DNA of 28,074 nt from Alphaproteobacteria bacterium UBA7314 (GCA_002471575.1 DKQG01000044.1:1-28074), one strand, 5' to 3'. Shown: positions 13,321 through 21,985, counted from the stretch's first letter. Program-made: numbers and translations. Notes: a model not told the origin generated them from the sequence alone.

Positions 13321-13938
13321 ATGTCGAAACGCGTGCGCTCGAAGTACAAGATAAACCGACGCCTAGGGTGCAACCTCTGGGGTCGTCCGAAAAGCCCTTG
13401 GAATACCCGTGAATATGGTCCCGGACAGCACGGACAGCGCCGGCGTAGCAAGATGTCGGATTTCGGTCTGCAGCTGCAGGCGAAGCAGAAGCTGAAGGGT
13501 TATTACGGCAACATCACCGAAAAACAGTTCCGCCGCATCTACGGCGAAGCGGTCAAGCGCCGTGGCGATACCGTTGAAGCGCTGATCGGTCTGCTGGAAC
13601 AGCGGCTCGACGCCGTCGTGTACCGGATGAAATTCGTGCCAACCGTTTTCGCGTCGCGCCAGTTTATCAATCACGGTCACGTCAAGGTCAACGGCGTACG
13701 CGTCACCATCCCGTCCTACCGGGTCAAGGAAGGTGACGTGATTGAGGTGCGAGAAAAATCGCGCAATATCCCGATGGTTCTCGAAGCCGGTCAGCTGACC
13801 GAACGCGAGGTACCGGAATATATGGAAGTCGATTACGTCAAGATGAAAGGCACGTTCCTGCGGGTACCGGAATTTGCCGACGTGCCTTATCCGGTCCAGA
13901 TGGAACCCAACCTCGTCATCGAATTCTATTCGCGCTGA
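13321..13938 (+). CDS. rpsD: 30S ribosomal protein S4
   Basis: A 205-residue S4, the primary 16S rRNA binder of the 30S subunit. The N-terminal part has SKRVRSKYKINRRLG and the GPGQHGQRR motif; the S4 RNA-binding domain follows (LEQRLDAVVYRM, SRQFINHGHVKVNG, YRVKEGDVIEV); the C-terminus ends EFYSR. The N-terminal four-Cys zinc knuckle is absent, the usual C-minus form of many alphaproteobacteria. The frame opens 18 codons earlier (13267), but ATG 13321 follows AAAGGAG and gives the standard N-terminus. It is a single-gene transcript with its own promoter and terminator. Confidence 0.98.
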   Translation: MSKRVRSKYKINRRLGCNLWGRPKSPWNTREYGPGQHGQRRRSKMSDFGLQLQAKQKLKGYYGNITEKQFRRIYGEAVKRRGDTVEALIGLLEQRLDAVVYRMKFVPTVFASRQFINHGHVKVNGVRVTIPSYRVKEGDVIEVREKSRNIPMVLEAGQLTEREVPEYMEVDYVKMKGTFLRVPEFADVPYPVQMEPNLVIEFYSR

Positions 13939-13957
13939 TCCGTTCCGGATATCGGCG

Positions 13958-13995
13958 AAAAAGCGCTCAGATCTCGGCCGAAGCGCTTTTTTCTT
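13958..13995 (+). terminator. rpsD intrinsic terminator
   Basis: AAAAAGCGCT (13958-13967) pairs perfectly with AGCGCTTTTT (13982-13991), followed by TTCTT. The stem begins 19 bases after the rpsD stop. The A-run on the 5' arm means it can also work for the convergent minus-strand lipoprotein gene, so it is probably bidirectional. Confidence 0.9.
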
Positions 13996-14278
13996 ATCTT
14001 CTGCGTCCTAGGAAATCGACCTCGACGCGCTCCAGCACGTAGCCGGCGGGGCAGGTGGCGTCACCGTTCCTGCGCCAGACGATCTCAGTCGTCTTGCGGT
14101 CGCCGAACATGCTTTCATTCGCTGCCCGGCAATCGCATTCGACGGTTTGACAGGCGAGCTGCAGTTGCGGCGGGCCCTTTGCCGTATCCCTGCCAACAAT
14201 GCCGCAGGCGGACAGAGCAAGAAGCGACAGGACAATCATTGCATGACACAGCTGAGAAAGTTCTCGTATGAGAGACAT
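13994..14278 (-). CDS. small lipoprotein, unknown function
   Basis: A 94-residue protein with a lipoprotein signal: a hydrophobic run AMIVLSLLA and lipobox LSAC with Cys25 as lipidation site. The mature part has four more Cys (43, 48, 50, 76) in LACQTVECDC and ATCPAGY, suggesting two disulfides in the periplasm or at the outer membrane. The frame opens earlier, at 14413, but that extension has no signal character; ATG 14278 puts the lipobox at a normal distance, and ATG 14239 would leave it too short. No family is recognised. It follows the grx gene on the same strand with a 170-base gap and shares the rpsD terminator. Confidence 0.65.
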   Translation of the reverse strand: MSLIRELSQLCHAMIVLSLLALSACGIVGRDTAKGPPQLQLACQTVECDCRAANESMFGDRKTTEIVWRRNGDATCPAGYVLERVEVDFLGRRR

Positions 14279-14448
14279 CTTCGTTTGTTGAGCTGGAACT
14301 GACGTGTTTTTAGCAGGCGTAATATGACAGGAACTGATGCGTTTGGGAAAATTCGCTTCGTCCACGCGCGCCGGCGAAGGAGAGGAAACCGGCTGCGGCA
14401 AAGAATGTGGCAACCCGTCTGAACACGATACGGATTATACGCTGACGG

Positions 14449-14796
14449 TTACTCTGGATTGGCGAGCTCGACGTTGATTCCGTTGGTGTTGAAATACTCG
14501 ATCAATTCGCCGGATTCGTACATCTCGCGTACGATATCGCAACCGCCGACGAATTCACCCTTCACGTAGAGCTGGGGGATCGTGGGCCAGTTCGAATAGG
14601 CCTTGATGCCTTCGCGGACTTCGCCGTCCTCAAGGACGTTGACCCCTTTGAAAGAGATACCGAGATTGCTGAGAACCTGCACGCAGACCGATGAAAATCC
14701 GCATTGCGGAAATACCGGCGTGCCTTTCATGAAAAGAACGACTTCGTTCTCGTCGACTTCGCCTTTAATACGTTCGAGTACGGGATTTTCGCTCAT
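14449..14796 (-). CDS. grxD: monothiol glutaredoxin (Grx4 type)
   Basis: A 115-residue monothiol glutaredoxin. Active-site CGFS has Cys32, with the preceding MKGTP (Lys24) and later WPTIPQLYVKGEFVGGCDI for glutathione binding. Such proteins carry a bridged [2Fe-2S] cluster with glutathione and pass it on, together with BolA, in iron-sulfur trafficking and iron sensing. AAAGGAAAA lies before the start. It follows bolA by 30 bases on the same strand, so the two partners are cotranscribed behind purL. Gor at 5656 supplies its reduced glutathione. Confidence 0.96.
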   Translation of the reverse strand: MSENPVLERIKGEVDENEVVLFMKGTPVFPQCGFSSVCVQVLSNLGISFKGVNVLEDGEVREGIKAYSNWPTIPQLYVKGEFVGGCDIVREMYESGELIEYFNTNGINVELANPE

Positions 14797-14826
14797 CGCG
14801 GCTTTTCCTTTGCGTTGAATGTGACT

Positions 14827-15066
14827 TCAGGCTTCCTTGGGAGTGCTAGTCTGTAAAGCCAGCGCATGGAGCTCGCCGCCCATGCGTCCTTCCAGTGCCT
14901 GGTAGACCATCTGGTGTTGCTGAACGCGGGTCTTACCGGCGAAAGCCCGGGAAACGACAAGTGCTGAGTAATGATCACCGTCTCCCGCTAGGTCTTGGAT
15001 AGTGACCTCGGCATCAGGAAGACTTTCCTTGATCATGCTTTCGATCGTGCCTGCATCCATCGGCAT
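14827..15066 (-). CDS. bolA: BolA family protein
   Basis: A 79-residue BolA. Typical pattern: helix TIESMIKESLPDAEVTIQDL, a DGDHYSALVVS strand, then HQMVYQALEGRMGGELHALAL with its conserved (V/M)Y..L..M..E.HAL. His in the HYS and HAL stretches are the positions used for [2Fe-2S] binding with a monothiol glutaredoxin. The short form and genetic pairing with the CGFS glutaredoxin point to the iron-sulfur-related (BolA2/IbaG-like) role rather than transcription control. AAGGGAAT precedes the ATG. It starts 55 bases after purL. Confidence 0.93.
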   Translation of the reverse strand: MPMDAGTIESMIKESLPDAEVTIQDLAGDGDHYSALVVSRAFAGKTRVQQHQMVYQALEGRMGGELHALALQTSTPKEA

Positions 15067-15121
15067 TGCGTATTCCCTTCGTTCTTCACCCGCGTAAGTT
15101 CGCGCCTGCCTTATCTGGCGC

Positions 15122-17320
15122 TTAGCTTGCCGCCATGTAGTGCGGAAGCCAGTTTTCGTGCACGCTCCCGAGATCTGACAGGGGTATAGAGTTGCCGTCC
15201 GCCATGGTCAACACCGTCCCGCCGGTGCGGCCGATCACGCAAACCGGAACGCTCGTGTGCCCGACGGCGGAAACCAGCGCCTCTGCCGATGGCGTGGCGA
15301 CCAGGTATCGAGCTTGATCTTCGCCGAACCACCAGGCAAGGGGTGGAATGTCAGTCGGTGGTTCACACAATTCCGCGCCGACACTGCCGGCGAGGGCCAT
15401 TTCCGCAATCGCAACCAGCAACCCGCCATCGGACAGGTCGTGGCAGGCCGTCACTGATCCCATGCCGATCAGAGACCGCACGAAATCACCGTTTCGCCTC
15501 TCTGCGGCCAGGTCGACCGGCGGTGGCTGCCCTTCGTCCCGGTCGCCGAGCTGCCGCAGGAACAGCGATCTGCCGAGATGCCCGGCAGTTTCGCCGATCA
15601 GGACGATATCCTCATCCGCCGCAGTGAACCCCGACGACACCATCTTCGTATTCACGTCTTCGACCAGGCCCACACCCCCGATGGCGGGCGTCGGCAGAAT
15701 GCTAGTGCCGCTGGTCTCGTTGTAGAGCGACACGTTGCCGGAAACGACGGGAAAGTCGAGCGCTAGGCAGGCCTCAGCCATACCTTCGATGCACCCTGCG
15801 AACTGTCCCATGATTTCCGGCCGTTCCGGGTTGCCGAAATTCATGTTGTCGGTGATGGCGAGCGGCTTCGCCCCCGTCGCCGTCAGGTTTCGCCAGGCTT
15901 CAGCAACGGCCTGTCGACCGCCTTCGACCGGGTCGGCAACGCAATAGCGCGGTGTACAGTCCGTGGTGATGGCAAGGCTGCGGTCGGTACCGTGGACCCG
16001 GATGACCGCCGCATCGCCGCCGGGGCGCTGGACGGTATCCCCCATTACCATGTGGTCGTACTGTTCCCAGATCCAGCGCCGCGAGCAGAGGTCCGGCGAC
16101 GCCATTAGGGCCGACAGCGCGTCCGCCGGCGACTGGTCTATGCCTTCCAGCGCATCGGCTGCCGACAGGAAGGGGGAGGGCGGCGTCCGCTCCCACGGGC
16201 GTTCGTATTCGGGCGCTTCGGCGACTAACGGCGAAATCGGGATGTTGCATACCACCTCGCCGCCGGATTTAAGTACCAGCCTATTGCTGTCAGTCACGCG
16301 ACCGATCACCGCGAAATCGAGCTCCCATTTCTCGAAGATCGCTTGGGCCATATCTTCGCATCCCGGCTTCAAGACCATCAGCATGCGTTCCTGGCTTTCG
16401 GATAGCATAATCTCGTAGGGCGTCATCGCATCTTCGCGAACCGGCACCAGGTCGAGGTCGAATTCGATACCGACGCCGCCCTTGTCCGACATCTCGACCG
16501 ACGAGGACGTGAGCCCCGCGGCGCCCATGTCCTGGATGGCGACGATGGCATCGGTGGCCATCAGCTCCAGGCAAGCTTCCAGCAGTAGTTTCTCGGTAAA
16601 TGGATCGCCGACCTGGACCGTGGGGCGTTTCTCGTCCGAATCGTTGTCGAATTCGGCGGATGCCATGGTCGCGCCGTGTATGCCGTCGCGTCCAGTCTTG
16701 GAGCCGACATAGACCACTGGATTTCCGATACCGGCAGCGGCTGAATAGAAAATCTTGTCGGTATCGGCAACGCCCACCGTCATCGCGTTGACTAAGATAT
16801 TACCGTTATAGCTGGGATCGAAATTCGTCTCGCCGCCGACGGTGGGGATGCCCATACTGTTGCCGTAGCCGCCGATTCCGGCCACCACGCCACCCACTAG
16901 ATGCCGAGTTTTCGGATGGTCCGGCGAACCGAATCGCAGCGCGTTCATGTTGGCGACGGGGCGTGCGCCCATTGTAAAGACGTCGCGCAGGATACCGCCC
17001 ACTCCCGTCGCCGCGCCCTGGTACGGTTCGATAAAAGATGGGTGGTTATGGCTTTCCATCTTGAAGATACAGGCCTTGCCGTCGCCGATGTCGATCACGC
17101 CAGCATTTTCGCCCGGACCGCAGATGACCCAAGGCGCCTCCGTCGGCAGTTTCTTGAGCCAGAACTTCGACGACTTGTAGGAACAGTGCTCCGACCACAT
17201 AACGGAAAAGATGCCCAATTCAGTCAGGTTGGGCTCGTGGCCCATGATCGCGATCACGCGGTCGTACTCGTCCGGAGTTAGTCCATGTTCGGCCACGATC
17301 TCCGGCGTGATACCACTCAT
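15122..17320 (-). CDS. purL: FGAM synthase subunit PurL
   Basis: A 732-residue small-type PurL, the synthetase subunit of phosphoribosylformylglycinamidine synthase, which converts FGAR, glutamine and ATP to FGAM in step 4 of purine synthesis. It has the two pseudo-repeated AIRS/PurM-type halves. Seen: catalytic SEHCSYKSSK (His45 inside), GPGENAGVIDIGDG, MESHNHPSFIEPYQGAATGVGGILRD, QDMGAAGLTSSSVEM, DNMNFGNPERPE, and GNVSLYNET. The frame runs back to 17734 inside purQ, but homology begins at ATG 17320 (MSGITPEIVAEHGL), whose ATGA overlaps the purQ stop. It needs PurQ for ammonia and PurS for complex assembly, both encoded just upstream. Confidence 0.97.
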   Translation of the reverse strand: MSGITPEIVAEHGLTPDEYDRVIAIMGHEPNLTELGIFSVMWSEHCSYKSSKFWLKKLPTEAPWVICGPGENAGVIDIGDGKACIFKMESHNHPSFIEPYQGAATGVGGILRDVFTMGARPVANMNALRFGSPDHPKTRHLVGGVVAGIGGYGNSMGIPTVGGETNFDPSYNGNILVNAMTVGVADTDKIFYSAAAGIGNPVVYVGSKTGRDGIHGATMASAEFDNDSDEKRPTVQVGDPFTEKLLLEACLELMATDAIVAIQDMGAAGLTSSSVEMSDKGGVGIEFDLDLVPVREDAMTPYEIMLSESQERMLMVLKPGCEDMAQAIFEKWELDFAVIGRVTDSNRLVLKSGGEVVCNIPISPLVAEAPEYERPWERTPPSPFLSAADALEGIDQSPADALSALMASPDLCSRRWIWEQYDHMVMGDTVQRPGGDAAVIRVHGTDRSLAITTDCTPRYCVADPVEGGRQAVAEAWRNLTATGAKPLAITDNMNFGNPERPEIMGQFAGCIEGMAEACLALDFPVVSGNVSLYNETSGTSILPTPAIGGVGLVEDVNTKMVSSGFTAADEDIVLIGETAGHLGRSLFLRQLGDRDEGQPPPVDLAAERRNGDFVRSLIGMGSVTACHDLSDGGLLVAIAEMALAGSVGAELCEPPTDIPPLAWWFGEDQARYLVATPSAEALVSAVGHTSVPVCVIGRTGGTVLTMADGNSIPLSDLGSVHENWLPHYMAAS

Positions 17321-18015
17321 GCCGCCGCCGCCAGCGCCTCGACCAGGCCGTCGAACATCGGGCGGCCGTCGGTGCCGCCCAAGGCGTCGTCGGCTAGGCG
17401 CTCCGGATGCGGCATCATGCCTAGCACGTTGCGTTTTTCGTTCAGGATTCCGGCAATATTGAGGGCCGCACCGTTCGGGTTGGCCTCTGCAGTGACCTCG
17501 CCCCTCGGCGAGCAGTAACGGAACGCGATCCGGTTGTCGCCGTCCAGCCGGTTCAGCGTGTCCTCGTCCGCGAAATAGTTGCCTTCGTTGTGCGCGATCG
17601 GGATGCGGATGATCTGTCCGTCGACGTACGACCGCGTGAAGACGGTATTGGCGGCGTCGACCCGCAGATCGATATCGCGGCAAATAAATTTCAGGCCTGC
17701 ATTCCGCATCAGCACGCCGGGCAGCAGGCCGCACTCCGTCAGAATCTGGAAACCGTTACAGATGCCGAGTACCGGCACGCCCCTGTTTGCCCGGTCGACG
17801 ACTTCGCGGATGACCGGAGAATGCGCCGCCATGGCGCCGGCACGCAGATAGTCGCCGTATGAGAACCCGCCGGGAACCACGATCAGGTCGACGCCAGGCA
17901 AATCCGGGTCGCCGTGCCAGTGCATGACCGGATCGGCGCCGACGCTCTGCCGCAACGCCACCTGAATATCGCGGTCGCAGTTGGAACCGGGAGAGACGAT
18001 GACGGCTGCTTTCAT
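17317..18015 (-). CDS. purQ: FGAM synthase glutaminase subunit PurQ
   Basis: A 232-residue class I glutamine amidotransferase that supplies ammonia to PurL. Seen: VSPGSNCDRD at the N-terminus (8-17), VPGGFSYGDYLRAG (47-60), nucleophile Cys86 in GICNGFQ, and the His203/Glu205 pair in MMPHPER. It overlaps purS at its start and purL at its end by four bases each (ATGA), a tightly coupled trio that would give matched amounts of the complex subunits. Confidence 0.97.
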   Translation of the reverse strand: MKAAVIVSPGSNCDRDIQVALRQSVGADPVMHWHGDPDLPGVDLIVVPGGFSYGDYLRAGAMAAHSPVIREVVDRANRGVPVLGICNGFQILTECGLLPGVLMRNAGLKFICRDIDLRVDAANTVFTRSYVDGQIIRIPIAHNEGNYFADEDTLNRLDGDNRIAFRYCSPRGEVTAEANPNGAALNIAGILNEKRNVLGMMPHPERLADDALGGTDGRPMFDGLVEALAAAA

Positions 18016-18254
18016 GCGTCCAAGTCAATCTCATAATTTTCGATGACGGTGTTGGTCAGGAGCTTTTCGCACATCGCCTCAACCGAGGCCCGGGCCGTGG
18101 CTTCGTCAGTCTCGTCGAGATTCATTTCGATATACTTTCCCTGCCGGACATCGTTGATACCGCTGAAACCGAGCCCGGCCAAGGCATGCTCGATAGCTTT
18201 GCCCTGAGGGTCGAGAACACCGTTTTTGAGGGTGATGTGAACACGCGCTTTCAT
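18012..18254 (-). CDS. purS: FGAM synthase subunit PurS
   Basis: An 80-residue PurS, the small subunit that bridges PurL and PurQ and helps channel ammonia. Seen: MKARVHITLKNGVLDPQGKAIEHAL at the start (in parts), GINDVRQGKYIEMNL, and a C-terminal MCEKLLTNTVIENYEIDL, the full family pattern. The frame is open to 18410, but that extension has no similarity and the conserved start is ATG 18254. Unlike many alphaproteobacteria, no purC sits directly before it. The 160 bases between slyX and purS (18255-18414) probably hold the purSQL promoter, though no confident boxes were picked. Confidence 0.95.
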   Translation of the reverse strand: MKARVHITLKNGVLDPQGKAIEHALAGLGFSGINDVRQGKYIEMNLDETDEATARASVEAMCEKLLTNTVIENYEIDLDA

Positions 18255-18414
18255 AGCTATCTGCTTAGCGCACGGGGGGGCGAATCTCACGCGGAATCCC
18301 ACCCACGCCATCGATAGGGTGTGGATAGACGATTCCGATGTTTTTGCTATCAACCAACACCCAACATTCCGAGGAAGCTCAATGGGCCGTTTCGAGGGGA
18401 TGTTTCTCACCGGA

Positions 18415-18633
18415 TCAGTAATGAGGCGGCAGCTCCTGGTCGGGCTCGCCGTCCATCCCGGCTTCGAATTCCTGGAAAATGTTGTTCAGCCGGTTGAGGC
18501 GGTCTTTGAGTTCGGCGATTTCCGACCATTGCATTGCAGCTACTTCGCTCAGTTCCTCAATTACCTGGTTCTGATACGCAATATGGGCTTCCAGCGCATC
18601 CAGCCGTGCCTGTGTTTCGTCCGGTACGGACAT
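18415..18633 (-). CDS. slyX: SlyX family protein
   Basis: A 72-residue coiled-coil protein of the SlyX family: RLDALEAHIAYQNQVIEELSE, then EIAELKDRLNRLNNIF with heptad hydrophobics, and the family's signature C-terminus ELPPHY. The function of SlyX is not known. ATG 18633 has a strong GGGAGGA ribosome site; the frame opens earlier, at 18669, overlapping the SDR end, and is not preferred. It follows the SDR gene by 13 bases, so the two are probably cotranscribed. Confidence 0.92.
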   Translation of the reverse strand: MSVPDETQARLDALEAHIAYQNQVIEELSEVAAMQWSEIAELKDRLNRLNNIFQEFEAGMDGEPDQELPPHY

Positions 18634-18646
18634 GATTGCGTCCTCC

Positions 18647-19411
18647 CTAGCGGAACCCGCCGCCGCCATTTATATAGACCGTATCGGCGGTCATGAACTC
18701 GCACCCATCAGAGCACATGAAAAGTACCATTTCGCCGATTTCCTCCGGCGTGCCCATGCGCTTCATCGGTACATCGTCGGTCATGCGCTGTTTCAGCTCC
18801 GGGGAGGATATCGCCTGAAAGGCGGTGTCGATAGGGCCCGGCGAAATGGACAATGCGCGTATGCCGCGATCGACGAATTCACGGGCCACGCCCATGGTCA
18901 ACGTGACAACAGCCCCCTTGGCGGATGCGTAATGGGTGGAATGCCCGGGTCCGCCGCGGCGGTGGGCCATGCTGGCGATGTTCACGATCACGCCGTAGCC
19001 ATTATCGAGCATGTGGGGCAGGATGGACTGCATGGTATTGAACACGCCGTCGACGTTTAGGGCGTATGTCTGACGCCAGAGCTCAGCGTCGATATCCAGA
19101 AAGGACGCCCGCCGCCCCGCCGCCCCGGCGCTGTTGAACAGGTAATCGATCTGCCCGAATTTTCTGATACCCCCGGCGATCATGTCGTCCACGGCGGTGC
19201 GGTCGGTCACGTCGACGGCAACGGCTTCGGCACCGACATTCGAAGACCGCAATTCTCTGGCCACAGTTTTCGCACCCTCCGCATCGATATCGGCAACGAT
19301 GACGTTTGCACCTTCCCGAGCGAAGATCGCGGCGGTCGCGTGGCCGATCCCGCTGGCGCCGCCGGTGATCAGGATGGTCCGGTTCTGAAAGAAGTCCGGC
19401 GTTTTGGGCAT
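18647..19411 (-). CDS. SDR family oxidoreductase
   Basis: A 254-residue classical short-chain dehydrogenase/reductase. It has TGGASGIG (16-23) for NAD(P) binding, Asp41 after the second strand (VADID) which favours NAD(H), NSAG (93-96), and the catalytic Ser147, Tyr161 and Lys165 (YASAK), with SPGPIDT after it and a C-terminal INGGGGFR. The family is broad (alcohols, ketones, 3-oxoacyl substrates), so the substrate is not known. AGGAAA lies before ATG 19411. It is divergent from the VWA gene and is the first gene of the minus-strand run with slyX. Confidence 0.88.
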   Translation of the reverse strand: MPKTPDFFQNRTILITGGASGIGHATAAIFAREGANVIVADIDAEGAKTVARELRSSNVGAEAVAVDVTDRTAVDDMIAGGIRKFGQIDYLFNSAGAAGRRASFLDIDAELWRQTYALNVDGVFNTMQSILPHMLDNGYGVIVNIASMAHRRGGPGHSTHYASAKGAVVTLTMGVAREFVDRGIRALSISPGPIDTAFQAISSPELKQRMTDDVPMKRMGTPEEIGEMVLFMCSDGCEFMTADTVYINGGGGFR

Positions 19412-19500
19412 GTCGGTTTCCTGCGTGTTGGGTTCGGCGGGTATTGCCGTTGAACTGGAATTACGCGGACAATCGTATTATCTCAACCGTGAAAACCGGA

Positions 19501-20226
19501 ATGAGCGAGAAAATGTCCGGCGACAAGACGAAATCTAATCTGCCGAGCCAGGCAAATGCCGACCAAGTATCCGCGTTCCTCGCAAAGGTCGCGGCAACCC
19601 CGGCGGTTATATCCGCGGGCGGACGAGGTAGGCTGTTGTTCGCGATGGATGCGACGGCGAGCCGTGAGCCCTCTTGGGATCAAGCGTGCCATCTGCAGGC
19701 CGAGATGTTCCAGGCCACCGACGGTCAGGGCGGGCTAGAAGTCCAGCTGGTGTTCTTTAGAGGCTTCGGAGAATGTAAGTCCAGCCCCTGGGTGTCGACG
19801 TCCGGCGAGCTCGTGCGCCGCATGACCAAGGTTCGTTGTCTCGGCGGGCGCACACAGATCGGGAAAATCCTTCGTCACACGATTCGCGAAACTCAGGCAC
19901 GGCGCGTCAACGCGCTGGTCTTCGTGGGCGACAGCTTCGAAGAGGAAATAGACGAAGTTTGCGACCTGGCCGGAGAACTGGGTGTGCGCGGGGTGCCGGC
20001 CTTCCTGTTCCAAGAAGGTAACGATTCCATAGCAACCATGGCGTTTCGTCAGATCGCCAAGGTGACAGGCGGTGCGCATTGCAATTTCAATATATCGTCG
20101 GCGCAGCAGCTTCGCGATCTGTTGTCGGCGGTAGCTGTGTTTGCGGCAGGCGGCCGGGCGGCGCTGGAAGATTATTCCGTGAAAACCGGTGGTGCCGCGA
20201 AGCAGATCACCAACCAGATGCGCTGA
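19501..20226 (+). CDS. VWA domain-containing protein
   Basis: A protein of 241 residues from ATG 19501, with a von Willebrand A-like fold. The first strand ends LLFAMDATASREPSWD, with a DxTxS variant of the metal-ion (MIDAS) site at Asp50. Further strands are LEVQLVFFRGFGEC, NALVFVGDSFEE and GVPAFLFQEG. A TQIGKIL helix and a Thr-Gly-Gly (VTGGAHC) are where the remaining metal ligands may be. There is no signal peptide, so it is cytoplasmic. The start is uncertain: a TTG at 19444 and ATG 19513 are also possible. It lies 9 bases before a membrane J-domain gene; the pair is likely an operon. Function is unknown. Confidence 0.8.
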   Translation: MSEKMSGDKTKSNLPSQANADQVSAFLAKVAATPAVISAGGRGRLLFAMDATASREPSWDQACHLQAEMFQATDGQGGLEVQLVFFRGFGECKSSPWVSTSGELVRRMTKVRCLGGRTQIGKILRHTIRETQARRVNALVFVGDSFEEEIDEVCDLAGELGVRGVPAFLFQEGNDSIATMAFRQIAKVTGGAHCNFNISSAQQLRDLLSAVAVFAAGGRAALEDYSVKTGGAAKQITNQMR

Positions 20227-20235
20227 GCCGACGCC

Positions 20236-20925
20236 GTGCCGTATTTTATCCTTGGGCTTGCCGTTCTTGTGGGGGTTTTTTTGGTTGTCCGCGGGTTGCG
20301 CAGGGCGAACCCGAAGAAAATCCAGGGCTTACTGGTCGTTCTGACCGGTCTGGTCGCTGCGGCGATTATCCTGTTTCTGGCGACCAGTGGTCGGATAGGC
20401 CCGCTGGGCTGGCTGCTTTTTCTGTTGCCGCTCCTACTCCGCTGGCGGGCGATCAAGCAGGCGCTGGGCAACATGGGCGGCCCTACCCCGGGCAAAAATT
20501 CCGATATCGAAACCGCGTATCTCCGGATGACGCTTGAACACGACACAGGCGTGCTGCGGGGGACCGTATTGCAGGGCCAGTTCGAAGGCCGATTGCTGGA
20601 AGAAATGACGGTGGAGGATATCGTGGGCCTGCTTCAGGAATGCCGTGTGAACGACCCGCAATCTGCCGACGTGCTGGAAACTTATCTCGATCGGGTCCAC
20701 GGCGCTGGGTGGCGCGACGGCAGCGGGGGAGCCGCCGCGGGTGACGGTTCGATGTCGCATGCACAAGCCTATGAAATTCTCGGACTGCAGCCCGGTGTGA
20801 GTGACGATGAGATCCGGGAGGCACACAGGACGCTGCTAAAAGTCAACCATCCCGATCGGGGTGGATCGACCTGGCTTGCGGCCCAGATCAACCGTGCCAA
20901 GGACCTGCTTTTACCCAACGGGTAA
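20236..20925 (+). CDS. membrane protein with C-terminal J domain
   Basis: A 229-residue protein with two or three hydrophobic segments (about 2-20, 30-50 and 57-70), a charged middle region, a Gly-rich linker (about 160-172) and a C-terminal J domain (about 176-226) containing the HPD motif (205-207) in NHPDRGGS, which stimulates DnaK ATPase. The topology, membrane anchor first and J domain last, is the reverse of DnaJ and resembles mitochondrial Tim14/Pam18 and alphaproteobacterial relatives. The middle part (94-150) contains a DUF-like helical segment. GTG 20236 is the start; its ribosome site is weak, so coupling to the VWA gene is likely. It probably recruits DnaK at the inner membrane. 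Confidence 0.85.
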   Translation: MPYFILGLAVLVGVFLVVRGLRRANPKKIQGLLVVLTGLVAAAIILFLATSGRIGPLGWLLFLLPLLLRWRAIKQALGNMGGPTPGKNSDIETAYLRMTLEHDTGVLRGTVLQGQFEGRLLEEMTVEDIVGLLQECRVNDPQSADVLETYLDRVHGAGWRDGSGGAAAGDGSMSHAQAYEILGLQPGVSDDEIREAHRTLLKVNHPDRGGSTWLAAQINRAKDLLLPNG

Positions 20926-21087
20926 TTGGGATTCCTTCGGCATCGGCACAGATGATGATCAGGCCTCGGCCGAGTCGCCGGATTGCTTGCATCCCAGCAT
21001 GGCCCGTGGCACAAAGCCGCACACGATCTCGTGCACTCCACAAAAATTCGCAAAACAATCTCTCCTGCGTCCGATCGGGATTTGTCA

Positions 21088-21972
21088 GTGGCAAAAAAAG
21101 TGAGAAAGGCAGTGTTTCCCGTCGGTGGGCTCGGCACCCGGTTTCTCCCGGCGACAAAGGCCATGCCCAAGGAAATGCTGCCGGTGGTCGACAAGCCGCT
21201 CATCCAGTACGCCGTAGAGGAAGCACTGGCTGCCGGGATAGAGGAAATCATCTTCGTCACCGGGCGGGGCAAGACGGCGATCGAGGATTTCTTCGACCAC
21301 AGCTTCGAACTGCGCCGGGTGCTGGGCGAGCGGGGCAAGGACGCGGAACTGCGCGCCATCGATATACCCGTCTTGGAGCCTGGCCGGGTCACCTATACCC
21401 GCCAGCAGGATCCAATGGGACTAGGTCATGCCGTCTGGTGCGCGCGCGAGCTCGTCGGCGAAGAGCCTTTCGCCATTCTGCTGGCCGATGACCTCGTGAT
21501 GGCGGACAACCCCTGCCTGAACCAGATGGTCGCAGTTTTCAACGACACGGGCGGCAATGTGGTCGCGGTTGAGGACGTACCCCGAGAACATACCAATCGG
21601 TACGGCATTCTAGAGGTCGAGTCTGATGACGGACGGCTGGCTGCGGTTACCGGCATGGTCGAAAAGCCCGATCCGGAAGATGCACCTTCGACGTTGAGTA
21701 TCATCGGGCGGTACATCCTGTTGCCGGAGGTTTTCGGCTATCTGGAAGAAAAAAAGAAAGGCGCCGGCGGCGAGATTCAGCTGACGGACTCTATGGCCCA
21801 GATGATTGGCGAAGCGCCCTTCCATGGGTTGCGGTTTGAAGGCACGAGGTTCGATTGCGGAGACAAGGTCGGGTTCTTTGAAGCCAATGTTGCATTTGCC
21901 TTGGCGCGACCGGATCTGCAGGGCCATGTACAGGAAGTCATCGACAGATACGCGGCCGGACCAAACCGCTGA
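21088..21972 (+). CDS. galU: UTP-glucose-1-phosphate uridylyltransferase
   Basis: A 294-residue nucleotidyltransferase forming UDP-glucose from UTP and glucose 1-phosphate. Seen: AVFPVGGLGTRFLPATKAMPKEMLPVVDKP (in pieces, residues 8-37) for the UTP phosphates, EIIFVTGRGK, ILLADDLV for metal binding, and GEIQLTD with a C-terminal FDCGDKVGF. GTG 21088 is chosen because GGGA lies 7 bases ahead and the product starts at the usual position; an upstream in-frame ATG (20983) would add 35 residues with no similarity. It precedes ugd by 13 bases. Confidence 0.96.
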   Translation: MAKKVRKAVFPVGGLGTRFLPATKAMPKEMLPVVDKPLIQYAVEEALAAGIEEIIFVTGRGKTAIEDFFDHSFELRRVLGERGKDAELRAIDIPVLEPGRVTYTRQQDPMGLGHAVWCARELVGEEPFAILLADDLVMADNPCLNQMVAVFNDTGGNVVAVEDVPREHTNRYGILEVESDDGRLAAVTGMVEKPDPEDAPSTLSIIGRYILLPEVFGYLEEKKKGAGGEIQLTDSMAQMIGEAPFHGLRFEGTRFDCGDKVGFFEANVAFALARPDLQGHVQEVIDRYAAGPNR

Positions 21973-21985
21973 TATGGAGTAAATT

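Noticed and set aside
17321..17734. N-terminal extension of the purL frame by 138 codons
   Set aside because: It is the purQ coding sequence read in another frame; PurL similarity starts exactly at ATG 17320.
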